From positions 682,001-746,000 of the forward strand of contig JADKIA010000004.1 of NCBI GenBank assembly GCA_016721465.1: a stretch of 64,000 bases of DNA, written 5' to 3'. How positions within the stretch are numbered: the stretch's first letter is position 1; every line of letters begins with the position of its first letter. The notes below the pieces were generated by a model. That model saw nothing but the letters and a program-made list of their open reading frames with translations, did not search any database and was not told where the DNA came from. Positions 29,944 through 38,651 of this stretch are shown one piece after another. Made by a program: the position numbers and the translations under genes. This DNA comes from Ideonella sp. (GTDB lineage Bacteria > Pseudomonadota > Gammaproteobacteria > Burkholderiales > Burkholderiaceae_C).

Positions 29944-31116
29944 ATGACCGCCCTCGCCCAAATCGCCCGCTTTCATGCCGACATGACCACCTGGCGGCGC
30001 GACATCCACGCACACCCCGAGCTGGGCTTCGAGGAGACCCGCACTGCGGGCATCGTGGCCGCCAAGCTGCGCGAGTTCGGCTTCGACGAGGTGCATGAAG
30101 GCGTGGGCAAGACCGGTGTGGTTGGCGTGCTGCGGGGCGGCAGCAGCGCACGCCGCATCGGCCTGCGCGCCGACATGGACGCGCTGCCCATGGCCGAGGC
30201 CAACACCTTCGCGCACCGTTCGGTGTTCACCGGCAAGATGCACGCCTGCGGCCACGATGGCCACACCACCATGCTGCTGGGCGCCGCGCGTTACCTGGCC
30301 GCCACGCGGCAATTCGACGGCACGGCACATTTCATCTTCCAGCCGGCCGAAGAGGGCATCGGCGGAGCACAGGCCATGATCGACGACGGCCTGTTCACGC
30401 GCTTCCCCTGCGACAGCATCTTCGGCATGCACAACCGGCCCAGCCTCGACCTGGGCCAGTTCAACGTGAAGGCCGGCCCGATGATGGCCGGCGGCGCCTT
30501 TTTCGACATCCACGTCACCGGCAAGGGCGCGCACGGCGCTCGGCCCGAGACCGGCGTGGACGCGGTGATGGTGGCGGCGCACATCGCCGTCGCGCTGCAG
30601 ACCGTCGTCTCGCGCAACGTCGCGCCGCTGGACACGGCGGTGCTCTCCGTCACCATGATCACCGCCGGCGACGCCTACAACGTCATCCCGCAGACTGCGC
30701 ACCTGGCCGGCACGGCGCGCGCCTTCTCGCGCGGCGTGATGCAGCAGATGGAAACCGCCATGAGGCGGGTCGCCAAGGGCGTGGCCGAAGGCCTGGGCGC
30801 CACCGCCGAGGTCGAATTCCGCGCGCTGTTCTCGCCCACCATCAACGACGTCGAGCAAGCGGCCTTTGCGGCCCGCATCTGCGACGAGCTGGTCGGCCCC
30901 GAGAACGTGAACCGCAACCCGCCGCTGGTGATGGGCTCCGAAGATTTCTCGGCCATGCTGGAGCAGGTGCCCGGCTGCTACATCAACATCGGCAACGCCA
31001 GCGGGCCCAGCGGCTGTGAGGTGCACAACCCGGGCTACGACTTCAATGACGAGGCGCTGCCGCTGGGCGCGGCCTTCTTCGCGCGCGCAGTGGAGACCAA
31101 GCTCGATCTCGCATGA
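29944..31116 (+). CDS. M20 family metallo-amidohydrolase
   Basis: This 390-aa hydrolase belongs to the peptidase M20D/amidohydrolase family (hippurate hydrolase, IAA-amino-acid hydrolase). It is expected to cleave N-acyl amino acids in the cytoplasm. The metal-binding motifs are visible: HPELGFEETRTA (about 21-32), MHACGHDGHTTMLLGAARYL (100-119), the catalytic EE in FQPAEEGIGGA and the C-terminal MGSEDFSAML. AAGGA precedes the ATG at 29944. An in-frame ATG 30 codons upstream (29854) is less likely. It may share a transcript with the following Bug receptor gene. Confidence 0.92.
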   Translation: MTALAQIARFHADMTTWRRDIHAHPELGFEETRTAGIVAAKLREFGFDEVHEGVGKTGVVGVLRGGSSARRIGLRADMDALPMAEANTFAHRSVFTGKMHACGHDGHTTMLLGAARYLAATRQFDGTAHFIFQPAEEGIGGAQAMIDDGLFTRFPCDSIFGMHNRPSLDLGQFNVKAGPMMAGGAFFDIHVTGKGAHGARPETGVDAVMVAAHIAVALQTVVSRNVAPLDTAVLSVTMITAGDAYNVIPQTAHLAGTARAFSRGVMQQMETAMRRVAKGVAEGLGATAEVEFRALFSPTINDVEQAAFAARICDELVGPENVNRNPPLVMGSEDFSAMLEQVPGCYINIGNASGPSGCEVHNPGYDFNDEALPLGAAFFARAVETKLDLA

Positions 31117-31206
31117 CGGCAATCGCTTGGCGCCGTTAACCCCGATTGCCGACGGCGCGCGCCCGCGCGAAGCTGGGGCCCATTGAATCCCGCCGGAGCC
31201 GCCTGT

Positions 31207-32181
31207 ATGTCCCTGCACACCCGCCGCCACTTGCTGGCCACCACCGTCGTTGCCGCACTGTGTGCCGACCCGCTCATGCCCGCCGCGGCCCAGTCCGACA
31301 AGCCCGTGAAGCTGTTGGTGGGCTACGCCGCCGGCGGGCCGGTGGACGCGATGGCGCGCATCTTCGCGCCCATGTTCGCCAAGGAGCTGGGCCAGCCCGT
31401 CGTCGTCGAGAACAAGCCAGGCGCCAGTGGCGCCCTGGCCGGGGAACTCACGGTGGGTGCGGCGCCCGATGGCCTCACGCTGTTCTTTGCCGCCAGCCCC
31501 ACCATCACCATCGTGCCGCACATCCAGAAGAAGATGCGCTACGACCCCAACCGGGACCTCATGGCCGTGGTGCCGCTGCTCAGCTATGCCAACGTGCTGG
31601 TGGTGAACAAGGACAACCCGGCGCGCACGCTGGAAGACCTGCTCGGCCAGGCACGTGCCAACCCGGGCAAGGTCTTCTACGGCTCGGCCGGCGTGGGCGC
31701 CAGCAATCACCTGAGCGGCGAGCTGCTGGCCACGCAAGCCAAGGTCAAGCTGGTGCACGTGCCCTACAAGGGCAATGCCCCGGCCATGAACGACGTGATG
31801 GGCGGCCAGTTGACGATGATGTTCGACATCGTCGGCGGCGCGCGAAAGTACATCACCGCCGGCCAGGTGCGCGCGCTGGCGGTCACCTCGGCACAGCGCA
31901 ACCCCATGCTGCCTGAGGTGCCCACCATGCGCGAATCCGGCCTGCCCGCCTACGAGGTGGGCGGCTGGTATGGCCTGTATGCGCCGCCCAGGCTGCCGGC
32001 CACGATGGCCACGCGCCTGGCCGATGCCACGCACCGCGTGCAGGCCTCGCCCGAGATGCAGGCGCGCATGGCCGACCTGGGCTACACCACCTGGGTGGGC
32101 ACCGGCGAACAACTCGCCGCGCAGGCGCGCAAGGAGTTGGAGCTCTGGGGCACCGTCAGCAAGGGCATCGAGATCGAATGA
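31207..32181 (+). CDS. Tripartite tricarboxylate transporter (Bug family) receptor
   Basis: This 324-aa periplasmic solute-binding protein has a signal peptide (SLHTRRHLLATTVVAALCAD, cleaved after PAAAQS). The family signatures follow: VGYAAGGPVDAMAR, VVENKPGASGALAGE, HVPYKGNAPAMNDVMGGQL and LPEVPTMRESGLPAYEVGGW. Bug receptors bind small carboxylates or other acids. The TctA/TctB membrane partners are not encoded nearby, which is usual for this expanded family in Burkholderiales. The ATG at 31207 is preceded by GGAG. It lies 90 bases after the M20 hydrolase gene, so its ligand may relate to that enzyme's substrate or product. Confidence 0.9.
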   Translation: MSLHTRRHLLATTVVAALCADPLMPAAAQSDKPVKLLVGYAAGGPVDAMARIFAPMFAKELGQPVVVENKPGASGALAGELTVGAAPDGLTLFFAASPTITIVPHIQKKMRYDPNRDLMAVVPLLSYANVLVVNKDNPARTLEDLLGQARANPGKVFYGSAGVGASNHLSGELLATQAKVKLVHVPYKGNAPAMNDVMGGQLTMMFDIVGGARKYITAGQVRALAVTSAQRNPMLPEVPTMRESGLPAYEVGGWYGLYAPPRLPATMATRLADATHRVQASPEMQARMADLGYTTWVGTGEQLAAQARKELELWGTVSKGIEIE

Positions 32182-32186
32182 AGCCC

Positions 32187-32215
32187 GGCCGCCGACCCCC
32201 GGGGGACGGACGGCC
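32187..32215. terminator. GC-rich inverted repeat between convergent genes
   Basis: GGCCG (32187-32191) pairs with CGGCC (32211-32215) around a central CCCCC/GGGGG (32196-32205). It sits in the 43-base gap between the convergent Bug receptor and SDR genes. The position suggests shared termination, but there is no T tract. Confidence 0.35.
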
Positions 32216-32224
32216 CTGGGGCGC

Positions 32225-33145
32225 TCAGACCGGGTCCCAGGTGAACACGTCGCCCGAGCGGTCCAGCGGGTAGAAACCCGCCATCAACGCCGGCATGCCG
32301 TGGCTGGCCACGGTCTCGGCCGTCCAGCCCTCGCTGCGGTGCACGCTGCGCTCGGGGCGCGGCTGGCTCATCAGGAAGATCTCGTTGTTGCGCACGGCGA
32401 AGATCTGCCCGTTCACTTCGCTTGACGCGTCACTCGCGAGATAGACCGCCACCGGCGCGATCTTGGCCGGCGTCATCTGCTGCATGCGCGCCAGGCGCGC
32501 CACCTGCTCGGGCGTGTCGCTGGGCATGCTGTCGATCATGCGGCTCCAGGCGAAAGGCGCGATGCTGTTGCTGCGCACGTTGAACTTGCGCATGTCCAGC
32601 GCGATGGACTTGGACAACGCCGCAATGCCGAGCTTGGCCGCCATGTAGTTGGCCTGGCCGTAGTTGCCGATCAGGCCCGACGTGGACGTCATGTGCACGA
32701 AGGCGCCCGAGGCCTGCTCCTTGAAGTGTGTGGCCGCGGCGCGACTGACGTGGAAGGCGCCGTACAGGTGCACCTTGATCACCGCGTCCCACTCGTCCAG
32801 GCTCATCTTGTGGAAGAAGCGGTCGCGCAGGATGCCGGCGTTGTTCACCACCGCATCGATGCGGCCAAACGTGTCCAAGGCGCACTGGATGATGCGGCCG
32901 GCGGCGGCGGCTTCAGCCACGCTGTCGGCGTTGGGCGTGGCCTCGCCCCCGGCGGCGCGGATCTCTGCGCAGACCTGGTGCGCCGGCGCGCTGTCGTGGC
33001 CCTCGCCAGCCACCGAGGCGCCGATGTCGTTGACCACCACCTTGGCGCCGGCTGCGGCGCATTGCAGCGCGATGTCGCGCCCGATGCCGCCACCGGCACC
33101 CGTCACCACCACCACCTTGCCTTCCATCATGCGGGCCATGCTCAT
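32225..33145 (-). CDS. SDR-family 3-hydroxyacyl-CoA-type dehydrogenase
   Basis: This 306-aa short-chain dehydrogenase resembles the (3R)-hydroxyacyl-CoA dehydrogenase part of peroxisomal multifunctional enzyme type 2. The cofactor motif VVTGAGGGIGRDIA (about 14-27), NNAG, the catalytic Ser in HMTSTSGLIGNYG, and YMAAK are visible. The C-terminal 60 residues after the SDR core form an extra tail. It is the last gene of the beta-oxidation operon and begins immediately after the enoyl-CoA hydratase stop. It presumably oxidises the hydroxyacyl-CoA intermediate. Confidence 0.88.
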   Translation of the reverse strand: MSMARMMEGKVVVVTGAGGGIGRDIALQCAAAGAKVVVNDIGASVAGEGHDSAPAHQVCAEIRAAGGEATPNADSVAEAAAAGRIIQCALDTFGRIDAVVNNAGILRDRFFHKMSLDEWDAVIKVHLYGAFHVSRAAATHFKEQASGAFVHMTSTSGLIGNYGQANYMAAKLGIAALSKSIALDMRKFNVRSNSIAPFAWSRMIDSMPSDTPEQVARLARMQQMTPAKIAPVAVYLASDASSEVNGQIFAVRNNEIFLMSQPRPERSVHRSEGWTAETVASHGMPALMAGFYPLDRSGDVFTWDPV

Positions 33146-33955
33146 TCACTCCTTCTTGGATGTGTCGGCGGCCGGCCACTGGAACATGGCGGGCTGCTTG
33201 TTCAGGAAGCGGTTCACCGCCTCCGCCTGGTACGGCGTCTCGAAGCACATGGCCTGGTGATCGGCCTCCAGCGACAGCAGGCCATGCAGATCGGTCGCCA
33301 GCGACATGCCCACGTCGCGCTTGATCAGCGCGGTGGCCACCGGCGAGGCCCCGACGAAGCTGCGGGCCAGCGCGCGGGCACGCTCCATCAAGCCTTCTGG
33401 CGGCACCAGCTCCATCGCGATCCCCAGCCGCAGCGCCTCATCGGCCGGCACCTCCCGCGCGGTGAGCATCAGTTCCTTGGCACGCTGCACGCCCACGATG
33501 CGCGGCAAGGTGTACATCGCCGCGAAATCGGGGCCCAGGCCGACGCGCATGAAGGACAGGCAAAAGCGCGCGCGCGGCGTGGCGAGCACGAAGTCGGCCA
33601 TCAGTGCCAGGCTGAAGCCGGCGCCGAAGGCGAAGCCATCCACCGCAGCGATCAGAGGCTTGTCCAGCAGCACCAGCTGGCGCAGCCAGGGCTGCACGTC
33701 GAGCATGCGCTCGCGCCAGGTCTCGATATTCATCGTCGGCCGCGCCTCGGCCATGCCGCGCAGGTCGCCGCCGGCGCAGAAGGTGCCACCCTCGCCGGTG
33801 AGGATCACCGCGCGAATGGCCTTGTCGCGGGCCAGCTGCGGCACGATGCGTGCGAACTCGTCCCTCATCGACGTGCTCAACGCATTGCGCGCGGCCGGCC
33901 GGTTCATCGTGAGCGTGGCCACGCCCTCGTCGATCGCGAATTGCAGGTCACTCAT
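33146..33955 (-). CDS. Crotonase-family enoyl-CoA hydratase/isomerase
   Basis: This 269-aa crotonase has the oxyanion-hole motif LTGEGGTFCAGGDLRGM and DGFAFGAGFSLALMADF. Neither of the two glutamates that classical hydratases use is present: GAGFSLA has Ser for the first and FCLSFMRVG has Phe for the second. The Asp of GLGPDFAAM is retained. That pattern fits PaaG or delta3-delta2-enoyl-CoA isomerase-type members better than a plain hydratase. It sits between a Bug receptor and the SDR in the operon. Confidence 0.9.
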   Translation of the reverse strand: MSDLQFAIDEGVATLTMNRPAARNALSTSMRDEFARIVPQLARDKAIRAVILTGEGGTFCAGGDLRGMAEARPTMNIETWRERMLDVQPWLRQLVLLDKPLIAAVDGFAFGAGFSLALMADFVLATPRARFCLSFMRVGLGPDFAAMYTLPRIVGVQRAKELMLTAREVPADEALRLGIAMELVPPEGLMERARALARSFVGASPVATALIKRDVGMSLATDLHGLLSLEADHQAMCFETPYQAEAVNRFLNKQPAMFQWPAADTSKKE

Positions 33956-33965
33956 TGCGGTCTCC

Positions 33966-34952
33966 TCACTCGATGCGGATGTTCAGGTCTTTGATCAGTT
34001 TGGCGTAGAGCAAGCTCTCGTTGCGCACGATGGCCGCGAACTGCTCCGGCGTGTTGCCCACGGGCAGCAGGCCCAGTTCGTCGATGCGCGCGCTGACATC
34101 GGGCAGCCGGATGATGCGCGCCAACTCGGTGGCCAGCTTGTTCACCACCGGCGCCGGTGTGCCCGCCGGCAAGAAGTACGCGAACCAGCCACGCGGCTCG
34201 AAGTTCTTCAGCCCGGCTTCGGCAAACGTGGGCACCTCGGGCAGGATCTTCAGGCGCTCGGTGCCGGTGGAAGCCAGCGGTCGCAAGGCCCCGGACTTGA
34301 AGTGCCCACGGCTGGACCCCACATCCAGGAAGGCGCAGCTGAGCTGACCGCCCAGCAGGTCATTGACCATCGGCGCCGAGCCCTTGTAGGGCACGTGGGC
34401 CAGATCGGTGCCGGTCTGTGACTTGAACAGTTCGCCCTGGATGTGTGCGCTGGTGCCGGCGCCGAACGTGCCATAGCCATGCTTGCCCGGCTGCGCCTTG
34501 AGCAGAGCGATGTACTCGGCCAGGGTCTTCACCGGCGTGGCGGCGGGCACCGCCAGCACGCTGGTGGACACCGCCAGTTGCGTCACCGGGATGAAGTCCT
34601 TGGCCGTGTCGTAGGGCAGTTTCATCAGCGTGGCCAACTGCACCATGGCGGTGATGCCCAGCAGCACGGTGTAGCCGTCCGGTGCCGACTTGGCCACGGC
34701 GTCGTTGCCCAGCACCCCGCTGGCGCCGGGCTTGTTCTCCACCACCACGGTCTGCCCCCAGGACTCCTGCAGCTTGGCGGCCACCATGCGGGCCAGGATG
34801 TCCGTGGCGCCGCCGGGCGCGTAGGGCACGATCACCCTGATCGGCTTGCTCGGGTAGTTGGCCTGCGCCAATGCCGAGGTCGCGCAGGTGATCGCCGACA
34901 GGCCTGCGGCCAGGGTGACCAGCGCCTCTCGGCGCTGAATGACGTGCTTCAT
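33966..34952 (-). CDS. Tripartite tricarboxylate transporter (Bug family) receptor in catabolic operon
   Basis: This 328-aa periplasmic binding protein has a signal peptide (ALVTLAAGLSAITCATSALA, cleaved before QANYPSKP) and the Bug signatures VIVPYAPGGATDILARMVA, VVENKPGASGVLGND, HVPYKGSAPMVNDLLGGQL and LPEVPTFAEAGLKNFEPRGW. Its ATG overlaps the stop of the acyl-CoA ligase gene by four bases. It is therefore translated within the beta-oxidation operon and very likely recognises that pathway's substrate or a related acid. No permease subunit genes are nearby. Confidence 0.92.
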   Translation of the reverse strand: MKHVIQRREALVTLAAGLSAITCATSALAQANYPSKPIRVIVPYAPGGATDILARMVAAKLQESWGQTVVVENKPGASGVLGNDAVAKSAPDGYTVLLGITAMVQLATLMKLPYDTAKDFIPVTQLAVSTSVLAVPAATPVKTLAEYIALLKAQPGKHGYGTFGAGTSAHIQGELFKSQTGTDLAHVPYKGSAPMVNDLLGGQLSCAFLDVGSSRGHFKSGALRPLASTGTERLKILPEVPTFAEAGLKNFEPRGWFAYFLPAGTPAPVVNKLATELARIIRLPDVSARIDELGLLPVGNTPEQFAAIVRNESLLYAKLIKDLNIRIE

Positions 34953-36592
34953 GAGCGAACTCCTCTGCTGTTTTCCTCATTCTGCAGCTCGCGCCACAGG
35001 ATCTTGCCCGTGCCCGACTTGGGCAGACGGTCCACCACTTCCACGAAACGCGGCGCCTTGTACACCGCCATGTGCTCGCGCGCCCAGGCGATGAACTCAT
35101 CGGTCTGCAGCTGGGCACCGGGCTTGAGCACCAGCAAGGCCTTCACCGCCTCACCGCTGCGCGCATCGGGCGTGCCGATCACGCAGGCCTCGTGCACGGC
35201 CGGGTGCGCATACAGCTGGTTCTCCACCTCGGCCGGCCACACCTTGTAGCCGGACACGCTGATCATGCGCTTGAGCCGGTCGCGCATGAAGAAGTAGCCT
35301 TCATCGTCCACATGGCACAGGTCACCCGTGCGCAGGAAGCGCTTGCCGTCGAGCTCGATGAAGACCTCGCGGTCGGCCTCGGGCCGCTGCCAATAGCCTT
35401 GCATGATCTGCCGGCCGCTGGTGACGAGCTCGCCCACCTCGTTGGCAGCCAATTCCTGCAAGGTTTCGGGATCGATCACGCGCGAATCGACGCCAAAGGT
35501 GGGCACGCCCAGGCAGCACGGTTTCTCGCGCCCCACCGGGTTGCAGTGCAGGAAAGCGGCCGTCTCGGTCATGCCATAGGACTCGTTGAGCACCAGGCCG
35601 TAGCGATCCAGCAGCCTGCGCGACACTGCATCGGGCACTGCCGCACCGCCACTGACCAGCAGTTTCAGGCTGCTCAGATCGATGGCGTCCAGGCCAGGTT
35701 GCGCGAAGAAGTCCACCACCATCGCCGGCGCGGCCGCCCAGTGGGTGACGCGATGGCGCTGGATCAGCTGCGCCGCCGCTGCGGCATCCCAACGCGCCAG
35801 CATCACCAGCGTGCCACCGCACAGGATGGGCAGGTTCATGCCGTTCTGCATGCCCAGCAGGTGAAACAAGGGCGCAACGGCCAGCGTCACCAGATCCGCG
35901 CCCAATTGGCGCCAGCGCCGTGAACCGTAGACGGCCGCCTGAATCGAGCGGTGCGTGTGCCGGCAGCCTTTGGGCCGCCCGGTGGTGCCCGAGGTGTAGG
36001 GCAACACGCAAAGGTCATCGGCCATCGCGGCGTGCGGCGCCGGCCGCAGCGCCGCCGCCATCACCTCGTGCCAGCCGATGGTGCCAGCCATGCCCGTCGG
36101 GGCCTCGGCGTGCAGGCTGTCGGCATCGTGCACCAGCACGTGATCGATCTCGGCGCAGGCCAGTGCACGATCGGCCAACTCGCGGCCCACCAGCGCCACT
36201 CGGGCCGAAGCATCCTGGGCCTGGTAGCCCAGTTCGTCGGCGGTGCACATGGCATTCACGGGCACCACCACGGCGTCGGCCCGCAGCACCGCGTAGTAGG
36301 CCACCACGTAGGCCGGGCAGTTCTGGCTGAACAGCAGCACGCGGTCACCGCGCTGCACGCCACAGCGCTGTTGCAGCCAGGCTGCCAGCGCCTCGACATG
36401 GGCCAGGGCCTGGCCATAGCGGAGCGCCTTGTCGTCGAAGATCACCAAGGGCTTGGCCGGCTGGCTTTGCGCCACGCGGTGCAGGTTGTCGAACAGCGTG
36501 GCTTCGGGCAAGGTCAGCTCACGCGGCATGCCCTCGGGCCAATACCGCGGCGAACGCGGTCCGGTGGATTGAACCGTTGGGGTGGCCACCAT
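34949..36592 (-). CDS. AMP-dependent acyl-CoA synthetase/ligase
   Basis: This 547-aa adenylate-forming enzyme activates a carboxylic acid to its CoA thioester. The ATP-binding P-loop YTSGTTGRPKGCRHTHRS (about 205-222), the A5-type motif NESYGMTETAAF, GDLCHVDDEGYFFMRDRLKR, and the catalytic lysine in LPKSGTGKILWREL near the C-terminus are all present. It lies between the acyl-CoA dehydrogenase and the Bug receptor, providing the first step of the pathway. The acid substrate cannot be told from sequence. Confidence 0.93.
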   Translation of the reverse strand: MVATPTVQSTGPRSPRYWPEGMPRELTLPEATLFDNLHRVAQSQPAKPLVIFDDKALRYGQALAHVEALAAWLQQRCGVQRGDRVLLFSQNCPAYVVAYYAVLRADAVVVPVNAMCTADELGYQAQDASARVALVGRELADRALACAEIDHVLVHDADSLHAEAPTGMAGTIGWHEVMAAALRPAPHAAMADDLCVLPYTSGTTGRPKGCRHTHRSIQAAVYGSRRWRQLGADLVTLAVAPLFHLLGMQNGMNLPILCGGTLVMLARWDAAAAAQLIQRHRVTHWAAAPAMVVDFFAQPGLDAIDLSSLKLLVSGGAAVPDAVSRRLLDRYGLVLNESYGMTETAAFLHCNPVGREKPCCLGVPTFGVDSRVIDPETLQELAANEVGELVTSGRQIMQGYWQRPEADREVFIELDGKRFLRTGDLCHVDDEGYFFMRDRLKRMISVSGYKVWPAEVENQLYAHPAVHEACVIGTPDARSGEAVKALLVLKPGAQLQTDEFIAWAREHMAVYKAPRFVEVVDRLPKSGTGKILWRELQNEENSRGVRS

Positions 36593-36595
36593 GGA

Positions 36596-37768
36596 TCAAC
36601 GGACCGAGCGCTCCATGCTGCGCGCGATCAGTTCCTTCATCACCTCGTTGCTGCCCCCGTAGATGCGGCCCACGCGGGCGTCCGCGTACATGCGGGCGAT
36701 CGGGTACTCGTTCATGTAGCCATAGCCACCGTGCAATTGCAGGCATTCGTCCACCACCTTGCCCACCGCCTCGGTGACCCAACTCTTGGCCATGGCCGAG
36801 GTGGGCAGGTCGAGTTCGTCGCGCAAGGCGCGCACGATGCAGTCGTCGACAAAGCTCTTGGCGATGGTGGCCAGGGTCTGGCACTCAGCCAGCTTGAAGC
36901 GCGTGTTCTGCATGCTCATCAGCGTCTGCCCGAACACCTTGCGCTGCATCACATAGGCCAGCGTATGGTCCACCGCGCGCTGCAAGGTGGCCACGCCGCC
37001 GGCGGCGATCAGCAGGCGCTCGCGCGGCAGCTGGTCCATCAGCTGCGCAAAGCCGCGGCCTTCCTCGGTGCCCAGCAGCTGGTGCTGGGGCACGCGCATC
37101 TCGTCGAAGAACAGCTCGCAGGTGTCGATGCTGTGCTGGCCCACCTTGTCGAGCAGGCGGCCGCGGCGAAAGCCAGCCTGGTCGTCCGTCTCGACCACGA
37201 TCAATGAAAGGCCCTTGCCGCCGGCCTCGGCACCGGTGCGGGTGACGATCACGATGAGGTTGGCGTGCAGGCCATTGGTGATGAAGGTCTTGGCGCCATT
37301 GATCACATAGCACCCGTCCTCCTTGCGCGCCTGGGTGCGGATGGCCTGCAGATCGGTGCCGGCGCCAGGCTCGGTCATCGCGATGGCGGCCACCATCTCG
37401 CCGGTGGCCATCCGGGGCAGCCAACGCTGCTTCTGCGCCTGGGTGCCATAGCGCAGGATGTAGTGCGCGACGATGCCCGAGTGCACGCTGTTGGAAAAGC
37501 CCCCGACGCCCGCCGCGGCATGGGCCTGGTTGACGACGATCTCGTGGCCGAAGTGGCCACCGCCACCACCGTAGGCCTCGGGAATGCTCACGCACAGCAG
37601 CCCGGCCGCACCGGCCTGGTTCCAGATCTTGCGGTCACCGTGGCGCTGCTCGCGCCAGCGCATGTCGTGCGGCACGCACTCGCGCTCGAAGAACCTGGCG
37701 GCGGTGTCGGCCAGTTGCTCCAGATCGTCGTCCATCCAGGCCGCGCGGGCGGAACCGAGTGCGCTCAT
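36596..37768 (-). CDS. Acyl-CoA dehydrogenase
   Basis: This 390-aa FAD enzyme introduces the alpha-beta double bond into acyl-CoA. Landmarks are GGGGHFGHEIVVNQAHA, the flavin-contact stretch AIAMTEPGAGTDLQAIRT (about 129-146), VINGAKTFITNG, the catalytic-region LHGGYGYMNEYPIARMYAD, and the family C-terminus GGSNEVMKELIARSM. It is three bases upstream of the ligase start. It is one of three acyl-CoA dehydrogenases in the window. Confidence 0.94.
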   Translation of the reverse strand: MSALGSARAAWMDDDLEQLADTAARFFERECVPHDMRWREQRHGDRKIWNQAGAAGLLCVSIPEAYGGGGGHFGHEIVVNQAHAAAGVGGFSNSVHSGIVAHYILRYGTQAQKQRWLPRMATGEMVAAIAMTEPGAGTDLQAIRTQARKEDGCYVINGAKTFITNGLHANLIVIVTRTGAEAGGKGLSLIVVETDDQAGFRRGRLLDKVGQHSIDTCELFFDEMRVPQHQLLGTEEGRGFAQLMDQLPRERLLIAAGGVATLQRAVDHTLAYVMQRKVFGQTLMSMQNTRFKLAECQTLATIAKSFVDDCIVRALRDELDLPTSAMAKSWVTEAVGKVVDECLQLHGGYGYMNEYPIARMYADARVGRIYGGSNEVMKELIARSMERSVR

Positions 37769-37792
37769 CGTGTGTCTCCGGTGTGGGATTTG

Positions 37793-38212
37793 TCAGGCCA
37801 GCGCGATCACCGCGTCGCCGCTGAGCTTGAGCTCGCCTTGCTCGTTGGTGGTCTGCAGACTGATGCGGGCGCGGTGTTCACCATCGACCTCGAAGATCTC
37901 CGCCACCTCGCCACGGCAGTTGATGCGCTCACCGACCTGGGTGATGGCGGTGAAGCGCACGCCGTACTCGCGGATGCGCGCCTGCGGCACCCAGCGCGTG
38001 AGCACGCGGCCCAGCCAGGCCATCGACAGCATGCCGTGCGCGAAGACATCGGGCATGCCCGCCTGGCGCGCAAAGTCGATGTCCACGTGAATGGGGTTGT
38101 GATCCGCCGACGCGCCCATGTAAAGCGCCAGGTTCCAGCGCGACACCGGCTCGGTGGTGAAGGCCGGCAAGACGTCGCCCACCTCGACGGGCGTGAAGGG
38201 CCGGTCATGCAT
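37793..38212 (-). CDS. MaoC-family dehydratase, catalytic subunit
   Basis: This 139-aa hotdog-fold protein carries the (R)-specific enoyl-CoA hydratase motif with Asp and His (SADHNPIHVDIDFA, about 36-49, then VFAHGMLSMAWLGR). It overlaps the other MaoC-type gene by eight bases. The two short subunits probably form a heteromeric hydratase like HadAB or ChsH1-ChsH2. It would hydrate the enoyl-CoA made by the acyl-CoA dehydrogenase next to it. Confidence 0.88.
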   Translation of the reverse strand: MHDRPFTPVEVGDVLPAFTTEPVSRWNLALYMGASADHNPIHVDIDFARQAGMPDVFAHGMLSMAWLGRVLTRWVPQARIREYGVRFTAITQVGERINCRGEVAEIFEVDGEHRARISLQTTNEQGELKLSGDAVIALA

Positions 38213-38651
38213 GGCGCTGCACCAGGGTGTTGGTCAGCGTGGCCACGGGCTCGCCGCGCTGGTTGCGGACCTCGGTCTCGCGCACGGCGAATTCAAGCGC
38301 CCCGCCCTTCTTGTCGTAGATGTCGGCGATGCGTTGGCGGAACGTGAGTGTGTCCCCCGCAAAGCACATGCGGTGGTAGCGGAAGCGCTGCTCGCCGTGC
38401 AGCAGGCGCGTGTAGTCCACCCCCAGTTGCGCGCGCAAGCCATTGGCGTGCGGCGACTCGCTCTCCAGGCAAAACAGGTAGGTGGGCGGTACGGGCAGCG
38501 CCGGGTGGCCGGCGGCGCGGGCGGCGGACTCTTCGGTGTAGATCGGATCGGTTTCTCCGATGGCTTTGGCGAACAGGCGCAGGCGCGAGGCCTCCACGGG
38601 CAGCGTGAATTCCGGCGCGCAGTGACCGACCATGGCGCGGTTGAGGCTCAT
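38205..38651 (-). CDS. MaoC-like N-terminal-type dehydratase subunit (FAS1-type)
   Basis: This 148-aa hotdog-fold protein resembles the N-terminal MaoC domain (FKAIGETDPIYTEESAA-like start; PALPVPPTYLFCLE). It lacks the catalytic Asp-His pair of its neighbour, showing ETDPIYTEE instead. It therefore probably provides the substrate-binding half of a heteromer. ATGA overlap with the thiolase stop and eight-base overlap with the next gene indicate strict co-translation. Confidence 0.85.
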   Translation of the reverse strand: MSLNRAMVGHCAPEFTLPVEASRLRLFAKAIGETDPIYTEESAARAAGHPALPVPPTYLFCLESESPHANGLRAQLGVDYTRLLHGEQRFRYHRMCFAGDTLTFRQRIADIYDKKGGALEFAVRETEVRNQRGEPVATLTNTLVQRHA

